Shown: positions 46,908-56,672 of the stretch, piece after piece
Numbering within the stretch: the first letter of the stretch is position 1
Layout of the letters: each line of letters begins with the position of its first letter
Origin: Marivibrio halodurans
GTDB lineage: Bacteria; Pseudomonadota; Alphaproteobacteria; UBA8366; Aestuariispiraceae
Direction of reading: 5' to 3'
NCBI RefSeq assembly: GCF_017963645.1
Contig: NZ_JAGMWN010000006.1
Span: 62,001-126,000 of the forward strand
DNA: 64,000 nucleotides
Program-made: the position numbers and the translations under genes
Notes under the pieces: model-generated
Seen by the model: the letters and a program-made list of their open reading frames with translations, nothing else
Told to the model about the DNA's origin: nothing
Database searches by the model: none

Positions 46908-47345
46908 TCAGAGCCACTCCGACGCCAGACCGGCGACCAGGACGTAGCGCACGACCTTGCCGATGGTGACATAGATCAGGAAGGGGACGATCGGCACCCG
47001 CAGCAAGCCCGCGACGAAGGTCAGCGGATCGCCCAGGAACGGCGTCCACGCCAGCAACAGCGAGGGTTGGCCCCAGCGGTTGAAAACCTTGCTGGCGCGT
47101 TCAAGCGAGCGCGCCTTGATCGGGAACCAGCGCTTCTCCTGCCAATGGGTCAGCCAGCCGCCGATCCACCAGTTGAGCAACGCTCCCAGCACATTGCCGA
47201 CCGTCGCGACGGCGATCAGCACCGCCAGATCGCCCGTGCTGGCCGAGGAGGAGAAACTCGCCAGCACGGCTTCCGAGGCGATCGGCAGGATCGTCGCCGC
47301 GAGAAAACCCGAGGCGAACATGAGAATGAGTTCGGCGCCTGTCAC
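46908..47345 (-). CDS. YqaA family (SNARE-associated) membrane protein
   Basis: The 145-residue protein has about four hydrophobic helices and the YqaA signatures SEAVLASFSSSASTGD, VATVGNVLGALLNWWIG and LAWTPFLGDPLTFVAGLLR. It is a short relative of the DedA/VTT superfamily. Pairing with the TVP38-like gene on the same strand suggests that both act on the same membrane process, which is inference. Length is typical. Confidence 0.92.
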   Translation of the reverse strand: MTGAELILMFASGFLAATILPIASEAVLASFSSSASTGDLAVLIAVATVGNVLGALLNWWIGGWLTHWQEKRWFPIKARSLERASKVFNRWGQPSLLLAWTPFLGDPLTFVAGLLRVPIVPFLIYVTIGKVVRYVLVAGLASEWL

Positions 47346-47389
47346 GCTGCCTTTCCGTCTTTCTTGCTATCGCGCGGGACGCGTCCTGC

Positions 47390-47992
47390 CTATCGCGCCG
47401 GCGCCAGGATCAAATTGGGGGTGGGGTCGCGCAGGGAACGGATGGTCCATTGATAAAGGGGCGGGCTGCCCTGCGTCACGCTTTCCGCGTTGTGGGTCAA
47501 CACCTCGCCCCGGGCCCAGACGCGCACGATGCCGCGCGCGTCGAAGCCCCGGGCGAGCAATTCCTCGCGATGCTGCTCCGGCAGCTTGTCGCCGAAGATC
47601 TCGATCAACCCGTCCTCCCTGACGCGCAGACCGAGGAACTTGGCGTTCCGCCGGGGAAAGCTGAATTGCCGGGTTTCCGTCAGATCGCCGCTCTGCTCGT
47701 AGCGCACGTGATACCGGGCATTGCCGAGATATTCGATCTTCTTGAACCCTGAATCCCGTTTCAGATCGCGTTCGTAGATGCCGACATACTCGGCCAGCCG
47801 CTCTCCGTCCAACTCGCCCGTGCCGATGCGCTGCAGGAACTGAAGCTGCGTCAGGTCCCCTTCATAGACGAAGGCATAGCGGCCGTCCGCCGCCACCTGC
47901 AGATCGGCCCGGAAGTTGTCGGGCAGATAGCAACCGGCCAGCGCGAGCAACGCGCACAGCGGCATGAGCAGACGGGCGGGACGCGGAAACAT
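47390..47992 (-). CDS. Predicted lipoprotein, unknown function
   Basis: The 200-residue precursor has a lipoprotein signal: basic MFPRPARLL, a hydrophobic core and the lipobox LAGC at about residue 20, so it should be anchored in the periplasm-facing membrane. The mature part is beta-rich (ADLQVAADGRYAFVYEGDL, RQFSFPRRNAKFLGLRVRE) and ends with WARGEVLTHNAESVTQG. I do not recognise a named family, although similar lipoproteins occur in Rhodospirillales. I chose ATG 47992, directly before the signal. The next gene upstream on the strand is the TetR regulator, with 10 bp between. Confidence 0.8.
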   Translation of the reverse strand: MFPRPARLLMPLCALLALAGCYLPDNFRADLQVAADGRYAFVYEGDLTQLQFLQRIGTGELDGERLAEYVGIYERDLKRDSGFKKIEYLGNARYHVRYEQSGDLTETRQFSFPRRNAKFLGLRVREDGLIEIFGDKLPEQHREELLARGFDARGIVRVWARGEVLTHNAESVTQGSPPLYQWTIRSLRDPTPNLILAPAR

Positions 47993-48002
47993 GGCTCCGA
48001 TC

Positions 48003-48632
48003 CTAGAGGGGCGGCTGGGCCGTGGCCAGCGGGTCGGCGCTGACATAGTGCGGCGCGAGCACGGATTCCAGCAACAATTCCCCCTCGCCCGGATAGAGCC
48101 CCCCCTCGCGCGTCGCCGCCTCCAGCCACAAACCGTCGAGGGCCAGCGCCGCCGCCACCGCCAGATCCGACGCCTCCTCCCCGCCGACACCCAGGCCGGA
48201 GAGCGCAGCGCGCAGCGCCGATGCCTGCCGCGCGCGCTGGGCCGCGCGGATGCGGGCATAGTCCGCGCGATAGGGGGTCAACGCCGTGAAGCCCGACCAG
48301 GCGGCCGCGCGCACCGGGGTCAGGACGGACGGGACAAGATGCGCCTCCACCGCCGCCATCAGGCGCAGACCCGCCGGCACGGCATGCCCCGGCGGCATCG
48401 CGCCGACGGCCCGGACGTAAGCCGCCGCCACCGGCTTGCGCGTCGCGCGGTAGGCGGCGGCCAGCAGATCACCCTTGTCCGAGAAATAATGATGGACGAG
48501 CCCCGGCGACATGTCGGCCGCACGCGCGATGCGGGCCACCGTAGCGGCCTCGTGTCCTTCGCGCCCGACGGTCTCGACGGCGGCGGCGACCAGTTCCTCG
48601 CGCCGAATGGTGTCCAGTGCCGTGCGCCCCAT
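48003..48632 (-). CDS. TetR family transcriptional regulator (BetI-like)
   Basis: The 209-residue repressor starts with a TetR helix-turn-helix: TIRREELVAAAVETVGREG, VARIARAADMSPGLVHHYFS, DKGDLLAAAYRAT. The ligand-binding domain is helical and poorly conserved; its start (PAGLRLMAAVEAHLVPSVL) resembles BetI-type regulators. It is divergent from the helicase gene. Between them lies an 18-bp inverted repeat (48704-48721) that may be its operator. The lipoprotein gene follows 10 bp downstream and may be co-transcribed. The effector is unknown. Confidence 0.9.
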   Translation of the reverse strand: MGRTALDTIRREELVAAAVETVGREGHEAATVARIARAADMSPGLVHHYFSDKGDLLAAAYRATRKPVAAAYVRAVGAMPPGHAVPAGLRLMAAVEAHLVPSVLTPVRAAAWSGFTALTPYRADYARIRAAQRARQASALRAALSGLGVGGEEASDLAVAAALALDGLWLEAATREGGLYPGEGELLLESVLAPHYVSADPLATAQPPL

Positions 48633-48647
48633 GCCGCCGCTCCCAGT

Positions 48648-48680
48648 CCATCGTCCAAAAGGTGCCCATCGTCCAAAAGG
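48648..48680. repeat. 15-bp direct repeat (18-bp period) upstream of the TetR gene
   Basis: ccatcgtccaaaagg appears at 48648-48662 and 48666-48680, just before the TetR start codon. It could be a duplicated binding site or a slippage product. Confidence 0.75.
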
Positions 48681-48703
48681 TTGATTGACGGACCATACAA
48701 TAA

Positions 48704-48721
48704 ATTGGTTGACTAACCAAT
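48704..48721. promoter_or_regulatory. Candidate TetR operator in the divergent promoter
   Basis: attggttgactaaccaat has perfect 7-bp arms and a 4-bp centre, in the gap between the TetR and helicase genes. On the minus strand TTGGTT-17 bp-TATGGT overlaps it and could be the TetR-gene promoter, which would fit autorepression. Confidence 0.5.
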
Positions 48722-48825
48722 CTTCGCATCGCGCGCACGCATCCCAATCGCGTCCGCCATCCCTTCGCGCCTCTCTTGCGGCCCCCTTGCGGGAAGGGAC
48801 GGAAGCGGCCACAGTCGGACCCGTC

Positions 48826-51617
<2,792 letters not shown>

Positions 51618-51621
<4 letters not shown>

Positions 51622-52058
51622 GCGGCCGCGGCGCACCCGATCCAGCCGGCGGCGCGCGCCCCGGCATGCGCCTCGACAAATGGCTGTGGCATGCGCGCTT
51701 CTTCAAGACGCGCACGCTGGCCGGCACGGCCGCCGGCGGCGGGCGGGTGCGGGTCAACCGCGTGCCGGTCGCCAAGCCGGGCCAGACCGTGCGCGTCGGC
51801 GATGTGCTGACCTTCCCCCAGGGGCACCATGTGCGGGTGATCGAGATTCGCGCGCTCTCCGACCGGCGCGGGCCCGCCAGCGAGGCGCAGGCGCTCTATC
51901 GTGATCTGGACCCGCCCCAACCGCGCGCCGACGCGGATGGAAAAGCCTCGACCCCCGCCCCGGCGGCGAAGCGCGAGCCCGGCGCGGGCCGGCCCACCAA
52001 GCGCGAGCGGCGGCAACTCGACCGGTTGAAACCGAACCCCGACGACCCAACCCTCTGA
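51618..52058 (+). CDS. S4-domain RNA-binding protein (Hsp15-like)
   Basis: The 146-residue protein has an S4 RNA-binding domain at residues 15-75 (RLDKWLWHARFFKTRTLA, then GRVRVNRVPVAKPGQTV), followed by a low-complexity, basic tail. It resembles heat-shock protein 15, which rescues stalled 50S subunits carrying nascent chains. The start overlaps the helicase stop by 4 bp, so translation is coupled and the two probably act in the same RNA process. Confidence 0.93.
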
Positions 52059-52167
52059 GTCAGAGGGAAATTAACCGGCGGGCGGGTGACAGACGGGCGA
52101 CGTCTTGCCAAACTGGCGCCGGAAACAAATCAGGATGACCGCGCCGACAGGAGGCGCGGGGAGAAAA

Positions 52168-52668
52168 ATGCTAAACCGGATCAAGCAATTCTTCAGCGAG
52201 ATGGGCGGCGAGCCCGCCGACGGCCCCACCCGGCACAGCGAGGCCGAACTGCATGTCGCGGCGGCCGCGATGCTGATCGAGGCCGCCATGATGGACGGCG
52301 CCATCGACGAGCGAGAGCGCGAGCGCATCGCGGCCCTGATCGAACGCCATTTCGGCATCCAACGCGCCGAGGTCGACCAGATCGTGGCGCGGGGCGAAAG
52401 CAAGCAGGACGCCTCGGTCGATATCTATTCCTTCCTGCGGGTGGTGAACGCCCATTTCGACTATGAGGAACGGGTGCAGTTGATCGAGATGCTATGGGAC
52501 GTCGCCTATGCCGACGGCGACCTGCATGATCACGAGGCCAACCTCGTCCGCCGGGTGGCCGGCATGCTGGGCGTCGAGGACCGGGATTCCGGCGCGGCGC
52601 GCAAGCGCGTGCTGACCCGCCTCGCCGAGGGCGGGGGCAATGGCGACGCGCTGCATCCCCACGGCTGA
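52168..52668 (+). CDS. TerB-family (tellurite-resistance-like) protein
   Basis: The 166-residue protein matches TerB-like domains: AELHVAAAAMLIEAAMMDGA, EERVQLIEMLWDVAYADGDL and HDHEANLVRRVAGMLGV. The acidic D-G-x-I/L-x-x-x-E repeats may bind metal. In most genomes such single genes have no known link to tellurite. I chose ATG 52168 after cggggag; it gives the family N-terminus MLNRIKQFFSEMGG. It follows the S4 gene by 109 bp. Function is unknown. Confidence 0.92.
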   Translation: MLNRIKQFFSEMGGEPADGPTRHSEAELHVAAAAMLIEAAMMDGAIDERERERIAALIERHFGIQRAEVDQIVARGESKQDASVDIYSFLRVVNAHFDYEERVQLIEMLWDVAYADGDLHDHEANLVRRVAGMLGVEDRDSGAARKRVLTRLAEGGGNGDALHPHG

Positions 52669-52794
52669 CCCCCGGCCCCGGCGGCGCCCCCCTTCCCGCC
52701 ACGGTGGCGCCCCCCGGCCACGGCGGCGGTCAAGGCCATGGGCCCGCGCCCGGCGGCTTGCGCGGGCACGTGTCCGGCGGATAGGATTCGCGCC

Positions 52795-53550
52795 ATGCGC
52801 GCCCTTCCGCTCCTCGCCCTGCTGATCGCGGCCCTTCTCCAGCCCCCCTTGGCGGGCGCGGCGGAGGCACCGCCCCCGAACTCGCTATCGGGCTCGCCAC
52901 CCGGCCCGCCATCGGCGCTCGCCGAAGCCATCGCGGCCTATGAGGCGGGTGCCCATGATGATGCCGCCGCGCTTCTCGAACCGCTGGCGGCGGCCGGGCA
53001 GGCGGAGGCGGAATACCGCCTCGGCCTCCTGCTGACGACCGGGCGCGGCGGCACCCTCGCCATCGGGCGGGGCCTCGACTGGCTCGACCGCGCCTATCGA
53101 CAAGGCCACAACCGCGCCGGGCTCGACCATGCCGCGACCGTCATCCGGGAAGATATCCGGGGACCCGCCGCCGACCGCGCCGAAACCATCCTCCAGGCCC
53201 TCGTCGAATGCGGCATGCCAGCGGCCATGACGACCTTGGGGAAATGGCAACTTGGCCGGGCTCCCACGGAAAGGGAACAGGGGGTCACGCTGTTGCGGGA
53301 AGCCGCCTTCCTCAACGACACGGCCGCCCAGAATCGGCTCGGAATCGCATTGTTGCGCGGCGAATCCTATCGAATGGGATTCGCTTGGCTTCTCCTCGCG
53401 CGGAACAGCGGAAGCAAGGCGGCACGGATCAACCTCGAGCGCGCGGAGAAGGATCTTCGCGATGGCGGCGTTTGGGATGAGATCGAGCGAACCGCCGAAA
53501 GCCTCGCGAAACGTCTAACTCCGAAAGAGGTCGACGGATGTGCGCGATGA
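52795..53550 (+). CDS. Secreted Sel1/TPR-like repeat protein
   Basis: The 251-residue precursor has a signal peptide (MRALPLLALLIAALLQPPL, cleavage near AGA) and then Sel1/TPR-like helical repeats (AYEAGAHDDAAALLEPLAAA, AEAEYRLGLLLTTGRGG, AQNRLGIALLRGESYR). It probably acts in the periplasm as a protein-interaction scaffold. From about 53260 on, base composition becomes less GC-rich, continuous with the unusual gene that converges on it (1 bp between stops), so the 3' end may border acquired DNA. ATG 52795 starts directly at the signal peptide. Confidence 0.85.
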   Translation: MRALPLLALLIAALLQPPLAGAAEAPPPNSLSGSPPGPPSALAEAIAAYEAGAHDDAAALLEPLAAAGQAEAEYRLGLLLTTGRGGTLAIGRGLDWLDRAYRQGHNRAGLDHAATVIREDIRGPAADRAETILQALVECGMPAAMTTLGKWQLGRAPTEREQGVTLLREAAFLNDTAAQNRLGIALLRGESYRMGFAWLLLARNSGSKAARINLERAEKDLRDGGVWDEIERTAESLAKRLTPKEVDGCAR

Positions 53551-53551
53551 A

Positions 53552-55453
53552 CTATTCCGGTTCATCCTCGAACACCGCGTTCTTGAGCACCTTCTCCGCC
53601 GCTTGAGAATATATGTGGTCACTTACACGACCGCCGCCCAACCTCTCGGAAAGCCTCCTGCCGAGCCATCCGCCGAGTTCGCCCGACACGACATCGGTGG
53701 CGAGACCGGTCAGGAGCTTTCGGCTCAGGGCGCGGCCGAGCTCCGGGCGGTCCTTGATATAAGCCGTGACGGCATCAGGATCGGCGATATCGACGCCTTC
53801 GCGTGACGCCCGCTCGAAGAGCTCATTCGACAACGCCGATTGCCGTTCGGCGGACGATCGCGCGATATCGACGGCGGTGGCGCCCAGGCCGAGCAAACCC
53901 GCCGCGCCACGGCCTAGTTTCCAGGCGGCTCCGGCCACCCCGGCACCCGTAATCGCACCAACACCTAGATCGGCAAGGGTACGACGCATCGCCAAATGTT
54001 CCTCCGCATGCAGACCGGTGGCGAAAGCCGCCGCCTCGTCTTGCTCCGGGTAAGGGGGGCGGGGCACTTCGAGAAGCGCGGAATTCACTAAGGCATAATC
54101 GTCGATCGCCGGGGCAATCCGGGCCCAGAGTTCCTCGCGCGCGGCCTCGACCCGCGCATCACGGCTCGGTGCGTCGGAAGGAATGTCTCGTATTATGTTA
54201 TCGAAGCGCACAAGTGTCCCGACGATCGACGATTGGCGAGCCCGTTTTCGTTCCGTCAAGGCGAGGCGACGTTCACCCGCATCGCGCATTTCCTTCGTGC
54301 CAAGGTGTTCGGCGAAACGTCTATTGGCGATATCCCGCCCCAGAAGGGCGGGGTCGGCGATCATTTGCGAGGCCCGTTCGAGCACCTGCTTGGCGTAAGC
54401 TCGGCTTTCAGGCCGATCGTCATCGAGAAAGCGGAGTGCTTCTTCCAGCGTGCCTCGAACCGCCGGTAGCCGAGCATAGCGGTTCGCTACTTGCTCCCGG
54501 AGTGCCTCACGATCACGAATGCCGATCGCTCCTTCGCCATCCACCCCTCGCGCCATGGCACGCACCAAATCCTGTCCTTCCTTAAGAGCACGAAAAGCGT
54601 CTTCGGTAGCGGTGGTCGGCTCCAAACCATCCGCCCGCAACCGGAGCGGCATATCATCCAATCCTACGATCACCTTGCCTGTTTCGGGATCGAGGGGGTG
54701 GAGATCGTCGGTTTTCTTGTTACGCGCGACCCAATTGTTGGGCACTGCCTTCCGGGCCCATCCGCGACGAACCGCCTCGACGGGATCGCCCGGCGCAAGC
54801 GTGCGCGATGAGTGGTCCTCCCCCTCGGTCGAAGTTGATGCGACATGCGCACGGGCCCGACCCGCCCTTCGCGGCGTGGCTGTGGGAGTCGTGTGCCGCA
54901 TTATCCGGTCCAGCATGTGATCAAGATGCGCGCGATTGCTTTCATCCGTCATCGCGGTGCGCAGGAAATCGACCTCTGAAAGGGTGGCGGATGGATCTCG
55001 ATCGACCGCCCCCTTCAGGATGGGTTCGAACCCCGAGATATCGGTCGTAGTATCAAGCGCCCTCGCCGTGCGTTCCAATGAGGCACGGTCTCCTGACGAG
55101 AAACGGATGTTAGAACCCTCGGATTGGTGCATCGACGCTTTATTTCGTTGGACCGAATGCCGCCAGGGATCCCGCCCGGAACGAGAACGAGAGATATCGG
55201 TGACCTGGGAACGTGGCTCAGGCTTGATCGTCTCTGGATCTCGGTGGGGAAGAACATGGGGCTGGGTGGGTCGATCGCGCCGGGTCCGGGTCCAATCCTC
55301 CTCCAGAAACATGTTCTCGGAACGCCGGGACTCATGTGCTGCTTCCTTCTCGGATCGACCCGGTTTCACGTTACCCTCACGATGAGCCAACTCCGTCTCC
55401 ATCCCTTGATGGGTCTTAGTGGTCTCGGCATGTGTTTCTTCGCTTCCCGCCAT
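53552..55453 (-). CDS. Unrecognised 633-residue protein with disordered N-terminus and Gly-rich membrane-like segment
   Basis: From ATG 55453, with gagaggagag just upstream, the product has three parts. Residues 1-130 are charged and Ser/Thr/His-rich, probably disordered. Residues about 130-480 are helical (LREQVANRYARLPAVRGTLE). Residues about 495-620 contain two Gly/Ala-rich hydrophobic segments (LGVGAITGAGVAGAAWKLG, GAAGLLGLGATAVDIA) and a late LLTGLATDVVSGELGGWLG stretch. There is no signal peptide. Composition is lower in GC than the flanks. A secreted effector, toxin or surface protein would fit this shape, but no family motif is visible and the function is unknown. Confidence 0.7.
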   Translation of the reverse strand: MAGSEETHAETTKTHQGMETELAHREGNVKPGRSEKEAAHESRRSENMFLEEDWTRTRRDRPTQPHVLPHRDPETIKPEPRSQVTDISRSRSGRDPWRHSVQRNKASMHQSEGSNIRFSSGDRASLERTARALDTTTDISGFEPILKGAVDRDPSATLSEVDFLRTAMTDESNRAHLDHMLDRIMRHTTPTATPRRAGRARAHVASTSTEGEDHSSRTLAPGDPVEAVRRGWARKAVPNNWVARNKKTDDLHPLDPETGKVIVGLDDMPLRLRADGLEPTTATEDAFRALKEGQDLVRAMARGVDGEGAIGIRDREALREQVANRYARLPAVRGTLEEALRFLDDDRPESRAYAKQVLERASQMIADPALLGRDIANRRFAEHLGTKEMRDAGERRLALTERKRARQSSIVGTLVRFDNIIRDIPSDAPSRDARVEAAREELWARIAPAIDDYALVNSALLEVPRPPYPEQDEAAAFATGLHAEEHLAMRRTLADLGVGAITGAGVAGAAWKLGRGAAGLLGLGATAVDIARSSAERQSALSNELFERASREGVDIADPDAVTAYIKDRPELGRALSRKLLTGLATDVVSGELGGWLGRRLSERLGGGRVSDHIYSQAAEKVLKNAVFEDEPE

Positions 55454-55510
55454 GGAACTCTCCTCTCTCGATTTTCTCGGCGGCGGATTCGGTAAGCCGC
55501 GCAATAAAGC

Positions 55511-55550
55511 AATAAAAAGGGCGGCTCCGACATAGACCGCCGGGCCGCCC
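55511..55550 (-). terminator. Rho-independent terminator/attenuator ahead of the 633-residue gene
   Basis: On the minus strand gggcggc...gccgccc (arms 55544-55550 and 55519-55525) is followed by tttttatt. It lies only about 60 bp upstream of the start of the 633-residue gene and points toward it. It would either end a short RNA made from the AT-rich region or attenuate the gene. Confidence 0.7.
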
Positions 55551-55733
55551 TGTTGGGCTACATGCCTTCGCCCTCAGATAGCGTGCATTGGTCGGTGCCT
55601 ATGCCGGACACAAGAGGGGTGCATGGATAATTTATCCAACGGGATTTTGATCCTTTTATAAAGAACAAAATGAATTTTTCATTTTCCCGATTAAAAGCTT
55701 CTCTGGATGATAATCCGCCCGCGGGAGGCCACG

Positions 55734-55762
55734 TTGACTAACCCCGCGCCAACCCCTATACA
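55734..55762 (+). promoter_or_regulatory. Sigma70 promoter of rpmH-rnpA
   Basis: TTGACT (55734-55739), a 17-bp spacer and TATACA (55757-55762) form a near-consensus promoter. The start would fall near 55770, giving an rpmH leader of about 80 nt. Such strong promoters are expected for L34. Confidence 0.8.
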
Positions 55763-55847
55763 GCGCCGGCAATTTTCCGGGGCCGCGCGGGTGCCATCAT
55801 GCGTCGCGCGTCGTGGCCCCGTTCGCTTTGTCTAGGAGACCGGGACG

Positions 55848-55982
55848 ATGAAACGTACTTTCCAGCCGAGCCGTCTGGTGCGCAAGCGCCGCCACGGGTT
55901 CCGCGCGCGCATGGCCACCAAGGCCGGCCGCCAGGTCATCAATCGCCGCCGCGCCAAGGGCCGCAAGCGCCTGTCCGCCTGA
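55848..55982 (+). CDS. rpmH: 50S ribosomal protein L34
   Basis: The 44-residue protein has the complete L34 signature: [20 protein letters not shown] at the start and the basic tail GRKRLSA. It is part of the large ribosomal subunit. ATG 55848 follows taggagaccgggacg. It starts the conserved block rpmH-rnpA-(yidD)-yidC-engB, whose L34-RnpA-YidC order is found across bacteria; here rnpA begins 50 bp later. Confidence 0.98.
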   Translation: MKRTFQPSRLVRKRRHGFRARMATKAGRQVINRRRAKGRKRLSA

Positions 55983-56032
55983 TCGGTTCCGATCGGCACG
56001 GACGCGCGCGTCGGCCGGATCGAGACCGTTCG

Positions 56033-56575
56033 ATGGCCGATCCCGTTCCCGATCCCGTCATGCTCCGCCTGAAGCGTCGCCGCGACTTCCTGCGCGCGAC
56101 CCGGGCGCGGAACAGCGCCGCGACGCCGGGCCTGGTGCTTCAGGCGCGCGCGCTGGACCGAAGCGAGGCCGAGCGCATCGCCCGGGAGACGGGCCGGGCG
56201 GCCGCGAGGGATACGGTGCCGGGAGATGGGACGCCCGAACACGGCGCGCCGGAGATTATCCGGGTCGGGTTCACCGCCAGCCGCAAGGTCGGCAAGGCGG
56301 TCACCCGGAACCGGGCGAAACGCAGACTGCGCGCGCTGGCCGAGGAGGTTCTGCGCGCGCAGGCATGTCCGGGGGTCGATTACGTGCTGATCGCGCGCGG
56401 ATCGACGGCGGACCGCGCCTATGGCGCCCTGCGGCGCGACCTTTTGTCCGCGCTCAAGCGGCTGCGCTGTCTGCGCGCCGCGCCTAGGGTAGCGGCGCCG
56501 ACGATGGGAGCGCCGGAGAAGCGGGCGCCGAAAAAGGAACGCGGCCCGTCCGAGGGACGGGCCGAGGGAGACTGA
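56033..56575 (+). CDS. rnpA: Ribonuclease P protein component, extended form
   Basis: RnpA binds RNase P RNA and helps it trim tRNA 5' leaders. The core motif is clear: FTASRKVGKAVTRNRAKRRL (RNR motif) with the N-terminal LKRRRDFLRATRAR. At 180 residues it is about 60 longer than usual: an insertion at about 40-75 (SEAERIARETGRAAARD) lies before the RNR region, and a charged tail of about 35 residues (APEKRAPKKERGPSEGR) follows. ATG 56033 was used; an internal ATG at 56060 (MLRLKRRRDF) would match shorter homologues. Confidence 0.93.
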   Translation: MADPVPDPVMLRLKRRRDFLRATRARNSAATPGLVLQARALDRSEAERIARETGRAAARDTVPGDGTPEHGAPEIIRVGFTASRKVGKAVTRNRAKRRLRALAEEVLRAQACPGVDYVLIARGSTADRAYGALRRDLLSALKRLRCLRAAPRVAAPTMGAPEKRAPKKERGPSEGRAEGD

Positions 56576-56629
56576 CCGCCGGCAAGAGCCGCGCGCCATA
56601 TTCGGATCGCGCGGCCCATGCGGGGCGGA

Positions 56630-56659
56630 TCACGGCAAGGCAGGTCACGGCAAGGCAGG
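56630..56659. repeat. Perfect 15-bp tandem duplication between rnpA and yidC
   Basis: tcacggcaaggcagg occurs twice head to tail just before the yidC start. The second copy ends next to aaagag, close to the ribosome site, so the duplication may affect yidC translation. Confidence 0.9.
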
Positions 56660-56672
56660 AAAGAGCCCGCGC

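Larger units (their letters stand above)
55454..55847. other. AT-rich divergent region with terminator, palindromes and the rpmH promoter
   Basis: About 390 bases with no gene. From left to right: a minus-strand terminator hairpin (55511-55550), a perfect palindrome tggataa-t-ttatcca (55624-55638), an inverted repeat aaaatga/tcatttt (55667-55685), and the rpmH promoter (55734-55762). The middle part is among the most AT-rich DNA in the window. Confidence 0.6.
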
